The notes below the pieces were generated by a model. That model was not told where the DNA came from. It made no database searches and saw nothing but the letters and a program-made list of their open reading frames with translations. Shown piece by piece: positions 52,579 through 61,177 of a stretch of 64,000 nt of DNA (position 1 is its first letter; each line of letters starts with the position of its first letter). The position numbers and the translations under genes are program-made. This DNA comes from Streptomyces sp. SCUT-3 (GTDB lineage: Bacteria > Actinomycetota > Actinomycetes > Streptomycetales > Streptomycetaceae): the NCBI RefSeq assembly GCF_014083985.1, contig NZ_CP046907.1:5776501-5840500 (forward strand), written 5' to 3'.

Positions 52579-53459
52579 ATGGCAGATCCCGTCCCCGCGG
52601 TGCCGGCGCCCGCCGGGGCCCCGGCCTCCCGTCCGTCCCCGCCCCGCTCCCCGTACGCGCTCGAGATGGACCGGGTCCGGTTCGCCCGCCCGGGCCGCCT
52701 CGTCCTCGACGAGGTGGTCCTGCGGATCGCCCCGGGGGAGCTGGTCGCCCTGGTGGGCCTGAACGGCTGCGGCAAGAGCACCCTGCTCCAACTCGCCTCG
52801 GGGGTGCTCGGGCCGCAGGCCGGGGCCGTCCGGGTCGGGGGGAAGACATCGCCCGGCTGTCCCGCAGGCAGGCGGCGCGGAAGGTGGCGCTGATGCACCA
52901 GTCGGCCCCCCTCGTGCCCGGACTGACGGTGCGGCAGCTCGTGCGCCAGGGCCGCTACGCGGCGCGCGGGCCGCTGGGGATGCTCCGCGACGGGGACGAC
53001 GCCACCAGCCGCCGGGCCCTGCGCGACGTGGGCGTCGAGGAATGGGCCGACCGGCCGGTGGACGCACTCTCCGGCGGGGAGCGGCAGCGGGTCCGGCTGG
53101 CCCTGGCCCTGGCCCAGGAGACCCCGGTGCTGCTGCTCGACGAGCCCACGACCTACCTGGACCTGCGTCACCAGCTGGAGGTGCTGCAACTGGTGGCCCG
53201 GCTCCGCGCGGAGCGGGGGCTGACCGTGCTGATGGTGCTCCACGACCTGGGGCTGGCGGCACGGTTCGCCGAGCGGCTGGTGGCTCTGCGGGACGGCCGC
53301 GTAGCGGCGGACGGGCCGCCCGCCGAGGTCGTGACGCCAGCCCTGCTGCGCGGTGTCTTCGGTGTCGAGGGGCGGGTGGGCCGGGACGAGGAGGGCGGCT
53401 GGCCGGTCTGTCATCCCGACCACCCGATCCCCTTGCAAAACGATAATCATATTCATTAG
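52579..53459 (+). CDS. metallophore ABC importer ATPase (FecE-like, frame break)
   Basis: Cytosolic ATPase of about 293 residues. Walker A is LVGLNGCGKSTLLQLASG, the Q loop follows in LMHQSAPLVPGLTVRQLVRQ, the signature is LSGGERQRVRLALALAQ and Walker B LLLDEPTTYLDL, with the H loop MVLHDLGLAARF. The frame breaks in a six-G run at 52837-52842; one more G gives VRVGGEDIARLSRR. The gene end lies inside the second FUR-type box, so the import operon abuts the promoter of the peptide precursor. Confidence 0.85.
53436..53456 (+). promoter_or_regulatory. FUR-family (Zur-like) operator 2, before the peptide precursor
   Basis: AAAACGATAATCATATTCAT has the core ACGATAATCAT (53440-53450). Its reverse complement, ATGATTATCGT, differs from the core of operator 1 at one base. 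It is 57 bp before the precursor ATG, the same spacing as operator 1 to the binding-protein gene, and overlaps the 3' end of the ATPase gene. Confidence 0.6.
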
Positions 53460-53512
53460 AGTGATCGCAGACGCCCGAACGGGTGTCAGAAACAACCCAC
53501 TTGGAGGCATTC

Positions 53513-53632
53513 ATGGAGCAGGAGCAGCACTCGGTGTTCAGCCCGATCGTCGAGCCGGGCCAGCTGGCCCACGCCTCGGCCACCCACTCCAACGCCCTCG
53601 TCGAGAACCCCTTCGACGACGACCAGGAGTAA
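53513..53632 (+). CDS. candidate RiPP precursor peptide, 39 aa, cysteine-free
   Basis: The frame starts at ATG 53513 behind TTGGAGGCATTC (GGAGG 6 bases before) and stops at TAA 53632. Residues 1-18 (MEQEQHSVFSPIVEPGQL) look like a leader, 19-26 (AHASATHS) hold most Ser, Thr and His residues, and the C terminus NPFDDDQE is strongly acidic. There is no Cys, so a YcaO enzyme would have only Ser and Thr to cyclise, giving oxazol(in)es. It is directly followed by a strong hairpin and then the modification genes. I cannot assign it to a named RiPP family. The core limits and any C-terminal recognition tail are inference. Confidence 0.75.
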   Translation: MEQEQHSVFSPIVEPGQLAHASATHSNALVENPFDDDQE

Positions 53633-53639
53633 TCCCCTG

Positions 53640-53681
53640 CGGGTGGGCCCGCACCCCCGGCCGGGGGTGCGGGCCCACCCG
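53640..53681 (+). terminator. hairpin between precursor and modification genes
   Basis: A perfect 42-bp self-complementary sequence centred on CCGG-CCGG at 53660/53661, starting 8 bp after the precursor stop. As a partial terminator it would give more precursor than enzyme mRNA, a common arrangement in RiPP clusters, and would protect the short message. Confidence 0.8.
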
Positions 53682-53706
53682 TCGCCCGGCACCCGACAGG
53701 AGACCG

Positions 53707-54605
53707 TTGCCCCCCTTGCCCCGCCCCCGGCTCGCCCCCGGCGTCGAGATCGTGACCGTCCCCGGACATCCCGCGGCGGTCCGCACCCAGGACGGCGACT
53801 TCCTGCGCATCAACGCCGACCAGGAGGCGGTCGCCCGCCTGGCCGGCCTGCTGGACGGCAGCCCGGACGAAGCACCGGCCGGCGGCCCGGCGGCCCCGGC
53901 CGCGGTGCCCGTTCCGGCGGACCCGGAGACCGAGCGGCTGCTCGCCGGCTTCGGGGCGGCCGGCCACCTCGGCGACCCCGACGTGTGGCCCGGCGACCGG
54001 CGCACCGTGCTCGTCCTCGGCGACGAGGAACTCACCGGCCCCCTCGCCGATTTCCTCCGCGCGGCCGGGGCGCGCCCCCGGAACGCGGAACCGCGCGAGG
54101 TCGCCGGGCTCGCGGACCCGCGGACGCGGCCGGACGCGTCCGCCGTCGTGTGGTGCCTGGACCGGCCCGTGCCCCCGGGGCTGTGGGACGACGCCGACCG
54201 CCTCCCCGCACGCGGCATCGCCTGGATCCGCTGCCACCGCGAAGGACGGCAGGCGTGGATCGAGCCCACGGCGGCCGCCCCCGGGGACGTCCTCGCGGCG
54301 CACGTGAGGGCCCGCCGCCTGGCGGCCACCCCCGCGCACCGCGAACTCGCCGCCCACTGGGCCGCCCGGCCCGCCTCCGCAAAGCCACCGACGGGCGGCA
54401 CCGCCGCCGGCGCGTCGTTCGTCGCGGCGCTGGTCGCGTACCAGGTGCACGCCTGGGCCACCGGCCGCGACACCTCCGCGGCCCGGCCGGCGCCCTGCCG
54501 GCCGGACGCCGCCTGCGCCGCGTCGACCTGCGAGACCTGGAAGTCTCCGAGCACCCCGTCCTCCCCGTCCCGGCCGTCGCGCCCCTGCCCGCCCCGCCCG
54601 CATGA
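53707..54605 (+). CDS. TOMM leader-binding / E1-like cyclodehydratase partner (frame break)
   Basis: About 300 residues after repair. The N terminus (VEIVTVPGHPAAVRTQDGDF then NADQEAVARLAGLLDG) resembles the winged-helix precursor-recognition element of ocin-ThiF-like proteins. The middle has an E1-like Rossmann core without the zinc or adenylation residues (TVLVLGDEELTGPLADFLRA). The end, GRRLRRVDLRDLEVSEHPVL, is reached only by adding one base near 54490-54500. It would present the precursor to the YcaO enzyme. TTG 53707 has AGGAG 4 bases upstream. The stop overlaps the hydrolase ATG (ATGA). Confidence 0.65.
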
Positions 54606-56212
54606 GCCCCGTCAGCACCACGGCACTGGCCGTCCGGGGAGCCGTCCTCGCCACGGACCTCTGCCTGCCCGACGGGCCCGGGCCGCACCCGGCCGTGCTC
54701 GTCCGCACCCCCTACGACCGGCGGGCCCACCACGCCGAGCTGCGCTCCTGGGCCCGGCACGGCTTCGCCGCCGTCGCCCAGGACGTGCGCGGACGCCACG
54801 GCTCGACGGGGGAGTGGCACCCCTACCGGCACGAGGCGCAGGACGGGGCCGCCACCCTGCGATGGTTGCGCGGCCGTCCCTGGAGCGACGGCCGGGTCGT
54901 CGCCTGCGGGGCCTCCTACGCGGCCCACTGCGCCCTCGCACCCGCCCTCGGCCCCCGGAGTGCCCACGGCTCCCGGACCGTCCACGGGCCGGGAGCCGCC
55001 GGACCCGCGCCGGCCGGCGCGGCCGGGCCCGCCCGGGGCCCCGACGCTGTCATCGCCGCCGTCCCCGCCCTCGGCCCGGCCGAGACCGCCCGCGAACCCT
55101 GCGGCGCGGAACGGCTGCACGCGCGGGCCGGCTGGTGGGCCGCCCACGGCGACCGCCCCGACAGCGACCCCGGCGCCCTCAACAGGATCCTCGCCGCCGA
55201 CCCGCACGCCCTCGAGCACCTGCCGGTCGCCGACCTGCCCGGCAGGCTCCGGCTCGCCCTGCCGTCCTGGCCGCTGCTGTGGGCGGCCGGCAGGACCGGC
55301 GGCGAGGAGTACGCCGACGCCGCGGTGCCGCTGCTGGCCGTCGGCGGCACCCACGACCCCTTCGCGGCCGAGACCGTGGAACTCTGGCGGCGCTGGGCAC
55401 GCGCACCGGCGCACCCGCCCGGCTGCTCCTGGGCCCCTGGGGCACGCGCTGACCGCGCAGCCGGGACCGGACGCGGGCGGGGGACACCGCATCGACCTGG
55501 GGCGGGCCTACGCGGAGTTCGCCCGGGCCACCCTCGCCGGCGCCCGCCCCGACGGTCCGGCCCTCCGGGGCGGGGCGTTCGCCCTCGGCGGCACCCCCGG
55601 GCACTGGCTCGACGCACGGCACTGGGACCCGGCGCCCGCCGAGGTGCCGCTCCTCGGCGGCCCCCTGCGGATGCGCGTGCTGCGCGGGGAGCGCTTCACC
55701 GCCGACCCGGCCGACCCCGTGCGCTCCGACCGCCTGGCCGTGCCCGCCTCGGGCACGGCCGACCGCTGCCTTGCCGTCTCCGCCCCGCTCGACGCGCCCC
55801 TGCACCTCGCCGGACCGGTCGCGGCAAGGCTGCACGGCACCGCGGACACCCCGCCGCCGACTGGATCGTCCGCCTGGTGGCACTCGGCCCGGGCGGCCGG
55901 GCCGCCCACCTCGCCACCGGCGTCGCCCGCACCACCGCCCCGCCCGGCACCGGGCGGGACGTCACCGTCCGGCTGGGGCCCGTCGCCCGGCGGCTGCCCG
56001 CCGGCGCCCGGCTGCGCGTCGAGATCGCCGGACACCACTTCCCCGCCCACGCCCGCAACCCGCACACCGGCGAGGACCCCGTGCACGCGAAGGTCCTGCA
56101 CCCCTCGCGGCGGACCGTCCTGCCCGCGCGCAGCAGCCTGAACCTGCCCGTGCTCGACCCGGACACCGCCGCCCGGACCACCGCCCGACCAGCCCAGGAG
56201 GCATCCAGGTGA
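54602..56212 (+). CDS. CocE/NonD-family serine hydrolase (three frame breaks)
   Basis: About 537 residues. The N-terminal hydrolase domain opens LAVRGAVLATDLCLPDGPGP and contains the nucleophile in ACGASYAAHCAL, the acid in VGGTHDPFAAET and, after repair, the histidine in LLLGPWGHALT. The C-terminal jelly-roll domain (LRVEIAGHHFPAHARNPHTG) is typical of X-Pro dipeptidyl-peptidase-like hydrolases. Breaks near 55390, 55443 and 55853 are each cured by one added G or C. CocE relatives are serine esterases or peptidases. In this operon a role in trimming or hydrolysing the peptide is inferred. It couples to YcaO (GTGA). Confidence 0.75.
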   Translation: MSPVSTTALAVRGAVLATDLCLPDGPGPHPAVLVRTPYDRRAHHAELRSWARHGFAAVAQDVRGRHGSTGEWHPYRHEAQDGAATLRWLRGRPWSDGRVVACGASYAAHCALAPALGPRSAHGSRTVHGPGAAGPAPAGAAGPARGPDAVIAAVPALGPAETAREPCGAERLHARAGWWAAHGDRPDSDPGALNRILAADPHALEHLPVADLPGRLRLALPSWPLLWAAGRTGGEEYADAAVPLLAVGGTHDPFAAETVELWRRWARAPAHPPGCSWAPGARADRAAGTGRGRGTPHRPGAGLRGVRPGHPRRRPPRRSGPPGRGVRPRRHPRALARRTALGPGARRGAAPRRPPADARAARGALHRRPGRPRALRPPGRARLGHGRPLPCRLRPARRAPAPRRTGRGKAARHRGHPAADWIVRLVALGPGGRAAHLATGVARTTAPPGTGRDVTVRLGPVARRLPAGARLRVEIAGHHFPAHARNPHTGEDPVHAKVLHPSRRTVLPARSSLNLPVLDPDTAARTTARPAQEASR

Positions 56213-57588
56213 CCCCGCCGCTCCCGCTCGACGCACTCGTCGACCCGGTGTGCGGACCGATCAGGTCCGTCGCCCCGGTCGAGCACCCCGACGGCACCCC
56301 CGCCCGCTACACCGCCATGACCGCCGACGTCTCCGACGCCCGGCGGCTCGGCGCCTGGCCCGCGGACCGGGTCTCCCTCGGCACCACCTTCGGCGACCCG
56401 CAGGGCGCACGGACCGCCGCGATCGCCGAGGCCGTGGAACGCTACTGCGGCAACCGCGTCCCGCCGCCCGGCGACCCCTGCGCCCCCGTCCGCACGGACG
56501 CCGACGGCCTCGCGGCCCGCGGCGCCACGCTCCTGACCCCGGCCGAACTCCCCTCCTGCGCCGACTGGCAGTACGACCGCCCCCGCTTCCCGTACCGGCG
56601 GTTCACCGGCTCCACCGAGGCCCTGTGGACCCCGGGCCGCGAACTCCTCCCCGACGGCGGGACCCGGGAGTGCTGGGCCCCGGTCTCCCTCACCCACCTC
56701 AACTGGCGGCAGGGCGGGCTGAAGTCCCTGCCCCGGACCCACCACCTGAACTACGCGGGGATCGCCACGGGCCAGGGCACGGACGACGCCGTCGACCGGG
56801 CCCTGCTGGAGATCGTCGAGCGCGACGCCCTCGAACTGTGGTGGCACCTGGACGGGCCGGCCCGCGGGATCGACCTCGGCAGCGTGCCGGGGCTCGCCGC
56901 GGACCTGGCCGGGTCGCCGCTGAAGGTGTGGGCCGTGCAGATGCCGTCGGAGTTCGCCCCCACGGCGGCGGCCCTGGTGCACGACGAGGAACGGGGCCTG
57001 TACGCGGCGGGCTTCGCCTGCCGGTACGACCCGGCGGAGGCGGTGCGCAAGGCCGTCCTCGAGGCGGTGCACACCTGGGTCTTCACCCAGGGCCTGACCG
57101 ACGCCGACGGCTGGGTCTTCCGGGCGGTCGAGAGCGGACTGCTCGCCCGCGGCCTCTACCTCGACCACCGCGCCGACCGGCGCTACCTCGACGACGCGGG
57201 GGAGGACTTCGCCCGGGTGCGGGACCTCGGGGCGCACGTGCAGGTGTGGCTCGACGACCGCCTCGCCCCGCTCGCCCGCCGCTTCACCGAACCCGGCACC
57301 ACGGTCCCGGTCGACGCGATCCCGCACGGCTCGCCGGAGCAGCTGCGCGCACGGCTCGCCGAGGGCGGCCACCGCGTCGTCACCTTCGACCTGACCACGC
57401 CCGACATCGCGGAGACGGCACTGCGCGTGGCCCGCGTCCTGGTCACCGGCCTGGTCCCCAACGCGCCCGCGGCCTTCGCCTACCTGGGCTGCCCGCGCTT
57501 CGCCGACGCGGCCGCGGCCCGCGGCTGGCGCACCACCGCACCCACCGGCCCGGGCGACTTCACCCTCGCACCGCCCCCGCACATGTGA
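56209..57588 (+). CDS. YcaO-domain cyclodehydratase
   Basis: 459 residues, unbroken. YcaO enzymes use ATP to activate peptide amides for azoline or thioamide formation. ATP/Mg-binding motifs are AEAVERYCG (E74, E77, R78), LLEIVERDALELWW (E201, E204) and KAVLEAVHTW near residue 285. The C terminus ends in LAPPPHM, a Pro-rich tail that only partly matches the PxPxP of azoline-forming members. A separate E1-like partner is encoded upstream and a dehydrogenase downstream, as in azole (TOMM) clusters. GTG 56209 overlaps the hydrolase stop. Confidence 0.9.
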   Translation: MTPPLPLDALVDPVCGPIRSVAPVEHPDGTPARYTAMTADVSDARRLGAWPADRVSLGTTFGDPQGARTAAIAEAVERYCGNRVPPPGDPCAPVRTDADGLAARGATLLTPAELPSCADWQYDRPRFPYRRFTGSTEALWTPGRELLPDGGTRECWAPVSLTHLNWRQGGLKSLPRTHHLNYAGIATGQGTDDAVDRALLEIVERDALELWWHLDGPARGIDLGSVPGLAADLAGSPLKVWAVQMPSEFAPTAAALVHDEERGLYAAGFACRYDPAEAVRKAVLEAVHTWVFTQGLTDADGWVFRAVESGLLARGLYLDHRADRRYLDDAGEDFARVRDLGAHVQVWLDDRLAPLARRFTEPGTTVPVDAIPHGSPEQLRARLAEGGHRVVTFDLTTPDIAETALRVARVLVTGLVPNAPAAFAYLGCPRFADAAAARGWRTTAPTGPGDFTLAPPPHM

Positions 57589-57596
57589 GGCCGCCC

Positions 57597-59386
57597 ATGA
57601 CACCCTCCACGCCTCGGCCGGGCACGCCTCCCGGCCCGCACCGCCCCCCGCGCCGGCTTCCGAGGTCCCCGGGCCCGAGGTCCCCGGGCCCGGGACTCCC
57701 GGCCCGAGGGTCGGGAGGCACGGTCCCGGGGCCCGTGTCTCCCGGGAGCCTCGTCGCGCAGGCGCTCGCCGAGGTGCGCTCCGACCGGCCCGTGGGGCCC
57801 GACACCCCCGCCGGGCCGGCCCGCACGCGCTGGCCCGCACACCGCACCGGCGGCTGCGGCCGCCGCTCGGCGCGCCGGCCGCCCACAGCGGACAGGCGGC
57901 CCTGGAGGAGGTCCTGGCACTCGGCCTGGCCGCGCAGCCGCACGGCGACACGGCCGGGACCGGCAGCGCCCCCGCGCGGCTGCGTCCCGCCGCCTCCGCG
58001 GGCGGCCGACACCCCGTCAACGCACACCTGCTCGTCGGCCCCGGCTGCTCGGTGCCGCCCGGCCTCTACGCCTACGACCCGCTCGGCCACCGGCTGGCCC
58101 CGCGCGGTCCCGCGCCCGGGGACGCGGCACCCGGCGCGGTGGCCGTCCTGACCCTGAGCCCCGGGCGCACCGCCTCCCACTACGGCCACCGCTCCTGGCC
58201 GCTGCTCCTCCTCGACGCCGGCCACACGGTCGCGGCCCTCGTGCTCGCGGCCCTCGCACTCGACCTGCACGCCCCGGTCTGCCTCGACGCCGACGCGGCG
58301 CTCCTCGCCGCGGCCGCGGGACTGCCGCGTTCCGGCCGGTGGGACCGCACGTGGCCGGGCACCGCGCCCGAGTACCCGGTGGCCGCGGTCCACCTGGTGC
58401 CCCCGGGCGCCGGGCCCCTGCCCGGAGGCCCGCTCGCGTCATGGGCGGCCCTGCCCCTCGGAACGGCGCCGCGTCCCGGCCCGGCACCGCACGAGGAGGG
58501 CCGCCGGGCGGGGTTGGTGCTCGAAGCACTCACGACGGACGGGCCCCCCGGCACGTGGTGGCCGGCGCGCCCCCCGCGCGCCCTGTCCTCGGCCGGAGCG
58601 CTCCGCGCCGCGCTGCGCGTCCGCCGCAGCGCCCCGCCGCCCCTGGAGGGAGTGCCCGGGGACGAGGAGTTGGCAGCGGTGCTGGAAGCGGCGGTCACGG
58701 CCGCCCCGCAGTCGACCGCATGGTGCGCCGCGGTCGGCGGCGAGCGCCCGGGCCTGCTGGAACAGCGGCCGGAGGCCTCCCGTCCCGCGGCCACCGCGGC
58801 CACCGCGGCCACGGGCGCGCCCGACAGCCCGGACCCCGGCGGCGCGGCGGCGTCACCCGACTTCCGGCACCCCGACTTCCGGCACCCCGACTTCCGGCAC
58901 CCCGACTTCCGGCAGCCCGGCTCCGGCAGCCCGGCTCCCGACGGCCCGCCCGCCCGCGGCGTGCCGGGCCCGGAGGCCGCCCTGCCGCCGGGGGCTGCGC
59001 CTGCTCGCGGAGGGCGAGGCCCGCCCCACCCTCGCCGTGTGGGCGGCGGGCCAGAGCTGGCTGGCCGACTGCGGCGCCGTGCTGCTCGCGCACGGCGTCC
59101 CCGACGACGCCCCGCCCCCACGTCCGCACCGCGCACCTCGCCGCCGGCTGTGCCGCGGGCTTCGCGCAGACCGTCGCGGGCGCGCTGGGCCTGCGCAGCC
59201 GGCCCGTCGGGTCGTGGCAGCGGGCCGACCTGGGGCGCGGCCCTGGGGCGCGAGCCCGCCGGGACGGGTCGTGCACGGCCTCGCATCGGCACGGGCCGCA
59301 CGGGCCGCACGAACCGCACGGGCCGCCCGGGCCGGCGGCCCGGCGGCGAGGACCACGACCGCCGCCCGGGAGGCGAAACCCGATGA
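57597..59386 (+). CDS. SagB/McbC-type nitroreductase-fold dehydrogenase (several frame breaks)
   Basis: FMN enzyme family that oxidises azolines to azoles. Recognisable pieces are AHLLVGPGCSVPPGLYAYDP, ASHYGHRSWPLLLLDAGHTV with AALVLAALALDLHAPV, and a second similar unit LAVWAAGQSWLADCGAVLLA then TAHLAAGCAAGFAQTVAGAL. The first half after GTG 57735 fits best; the preceding residues are Pro/Gly-rich. Frame changes lie near 57826 (one base missing), 58991 and 59108 (one extra or two missing) and after 59220. A 15-bp repeat encoding PDFRH sits in the linker. Assignment to SagB is from pattern and context. Confidence 0.6.
58856..58929 (+). repeat. 15-bp tandem repeat in the dehydrogenase linker
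   Basis: Four copies of CCCGACTTCCGGCAC (58856, 58871, 58886, 58901, the last ending CAG) and a diverged fifth encode PDFRH units. They are in frame and lie between the two halves of the dehydrogenase gene. Confidence 0.8.
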
Positions 59387-61177
59387 TGCTCCACCCCGAA
59401 TGCTGCGAGCGGCCCGTGCCGCGCCCGGCCCCCTGGCCGGGCCACCGGCCTGCTCCGCGCCTCACCGCGGGCCACGCGGCCCAGGCCGCGCTGCTCGCCA
59501 CCGCGCTCGCCGACCTCGCCGCCGACCGGACCGACCGCCTGCCGTCCCTGCTCGCCGCGGTCCTGGCCGTGCTGGCGCTCAGGGCCGTGCTCACCGTCCG
59601 GCAGAAGGCCGCCGCGGCCGACGCCGGTGCGCACATCCGCATCCGGTTGCGGGACGAACTCCTCGCCCGGCTCGGCCGCCTCGGCGCTTCCACCGGGCCG
59701 GTGCCCGCGTCGGCGCGGTCCGCGCCACCGTCGTCGACGGCGTCGAGGGCGCCAACACCTACCTGTCCGCTACCTGCCCCAGTTCGCGGTGCTCTGCCTC
59801 GCCACCCCCGTCTGCTCGTGTGGATCGCGGTCCTGCAACCGGCCGCCGCCGCCGTACTGGCCCTGGCGGTCTGCCTCGCGCTGCTGGCCCCCGGCTGTGG
59901 GACCGGGCCCTGGCGGGCCGCAGGAGAGAGCACTGGGACACTACGAGCACCTGGCCGCCGACTACCTCGAAGCGCTCCCAGCATGCCCGCGCTGCGCGCC
60001 GCCGGTGCCGCGGGCCGCCGCCGCGCCCTCCTCGAACGCCGCTCGGCCGCGCTGCACAGGGCCACCGTCGCCGAACTGCGGGTCTCGCTCGTGGACACCG
60101 CGCTCACCGACCTGGCCGTCCAGGCCGGAACGGCGCGGCGGTCCTGCTGGCCTGCTGGTCGTCCGTCACCGGCAGGACGACGGGGACGGAGACGTACCTG
60201 CTGGTGCTGGCGTCCGAGTGCTTCCGGCCGCTGCGGGACCTCTCCCGCGAGTGGCACGCGGGCCACCTGGGCGTCTCCGCCGCCGACGGCATCGCCGCGC
60301 TGCGCACCGCCGAGCCGTCCGTGGCCGACACCGGCGTCCGGCACCCGGACCGCACGGCCGCTCCCGGGCTGGTCTTCGACGACGTGTCCTTCACCTATCC
60401 GGGAACGACAGCCCGGCCCTGGAGCACGTCTCCTTCACCTGCGAGGCGGGGCGGACCACGGCGGTGGTCGGCCCCTCGGGAGCGGGGAAGTCCACCCTGC
60501 TCGCCCTCCTGCAGCGCCACTACGACCGCAGGGCGGCGCCGTCCTCCTGGGCGGCACGGACCTGCGCGACCTGGCCCTGAGGGGCTGCGGTCGGCGGTCG
60601 CCGTCGTCTCCCAGGACACCTACCTCTTCCACGCGACGATCGCCGAGAACCTGCGCCTGGCCCGTCCCGGCGCGACGGACGAGCAGTTGCGCGCCGCCTG
60701 CCGGGACGCCGGGGTGCACCACGAGATCGCGGCCCTGCCGGACGCCTACGACACCGTGCTCGGGAGCGCGGGGCCACGCTCTCCGGCGGCCAGCGGCAGC
60801 GCCTGTCCCTGGCCAGGGCGCTGCTGTCCGACGCTCCGGTCCTCGTGCTGGACGAGGCGACGAGCTCGGTCGACGAGCACCGGGAGGCGCAGATCACCCG
60901 GGCGCTGCGCCGGGCGGCCCGCGGCCGGACCTGCGTGGTGGTCGCCCACCGGCTGGCCGCGGTCCGGCACGCGGACCGCATCGTCGTCCTGGACCGCGGC
61001 CGGGTGGAGGCGGTCGGCGGCCACCGGGCCCTCGCGGAGTCGGGCGGCACCTACGGGGCACTGGCCGGTGCGGACCTGGCGCCGTGGCGGGCCGCGTCCG
61101 GCGCTCCGCAGGGAGAGACCCCGGAGAAGGCCGTGGAAGAGACCGGACCACCTCCGACACCCCAGGGAGCACCATGA
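59383..61177 (+). CDS. ABC exporter half-transporter 1 (about eleven frame breaks)
   Basis: Membrane domain plus ATPase fused in one chain of about 600 residues. Successive frames give LTAGHAAQAALLATALADLA, YLPQFAVLCLATP, LLVWIAVLQPAAAAVLALAV, YLLVLASECFRPLRDLSREW, then the ATPase: Walker A VVGPSGAGKSTLLALLQRHY, Q loop VVSQDTYLFHATIAENLRLA, signature LSGGQRQRLSLARALL and Walker B VLVLDEATSSVDE. Breaks near 59698, 59766, 59808, 59893, 59935, 59976, 60127, 60405, 60530, 60582 and 60770 all need one extra G or C. Every motif survives, so poor sequence is the likely cause. ATG 59383 overlaps the preceding stop; likely partner of the next gene. Confidence 0.75.

Noticed and set aside
58856-58929. 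CRISPR-like or recombination repeat
   Set aside because: In-frame tandem units encode PDFRH within a linker; no spacers.
59383-61177. Programmed frameshifting as the cause of the exporter breaks
   Set aside because: About eleven shifts in one gene without slippery heptamers or conserved structures is implausible; run-length errors explain all.
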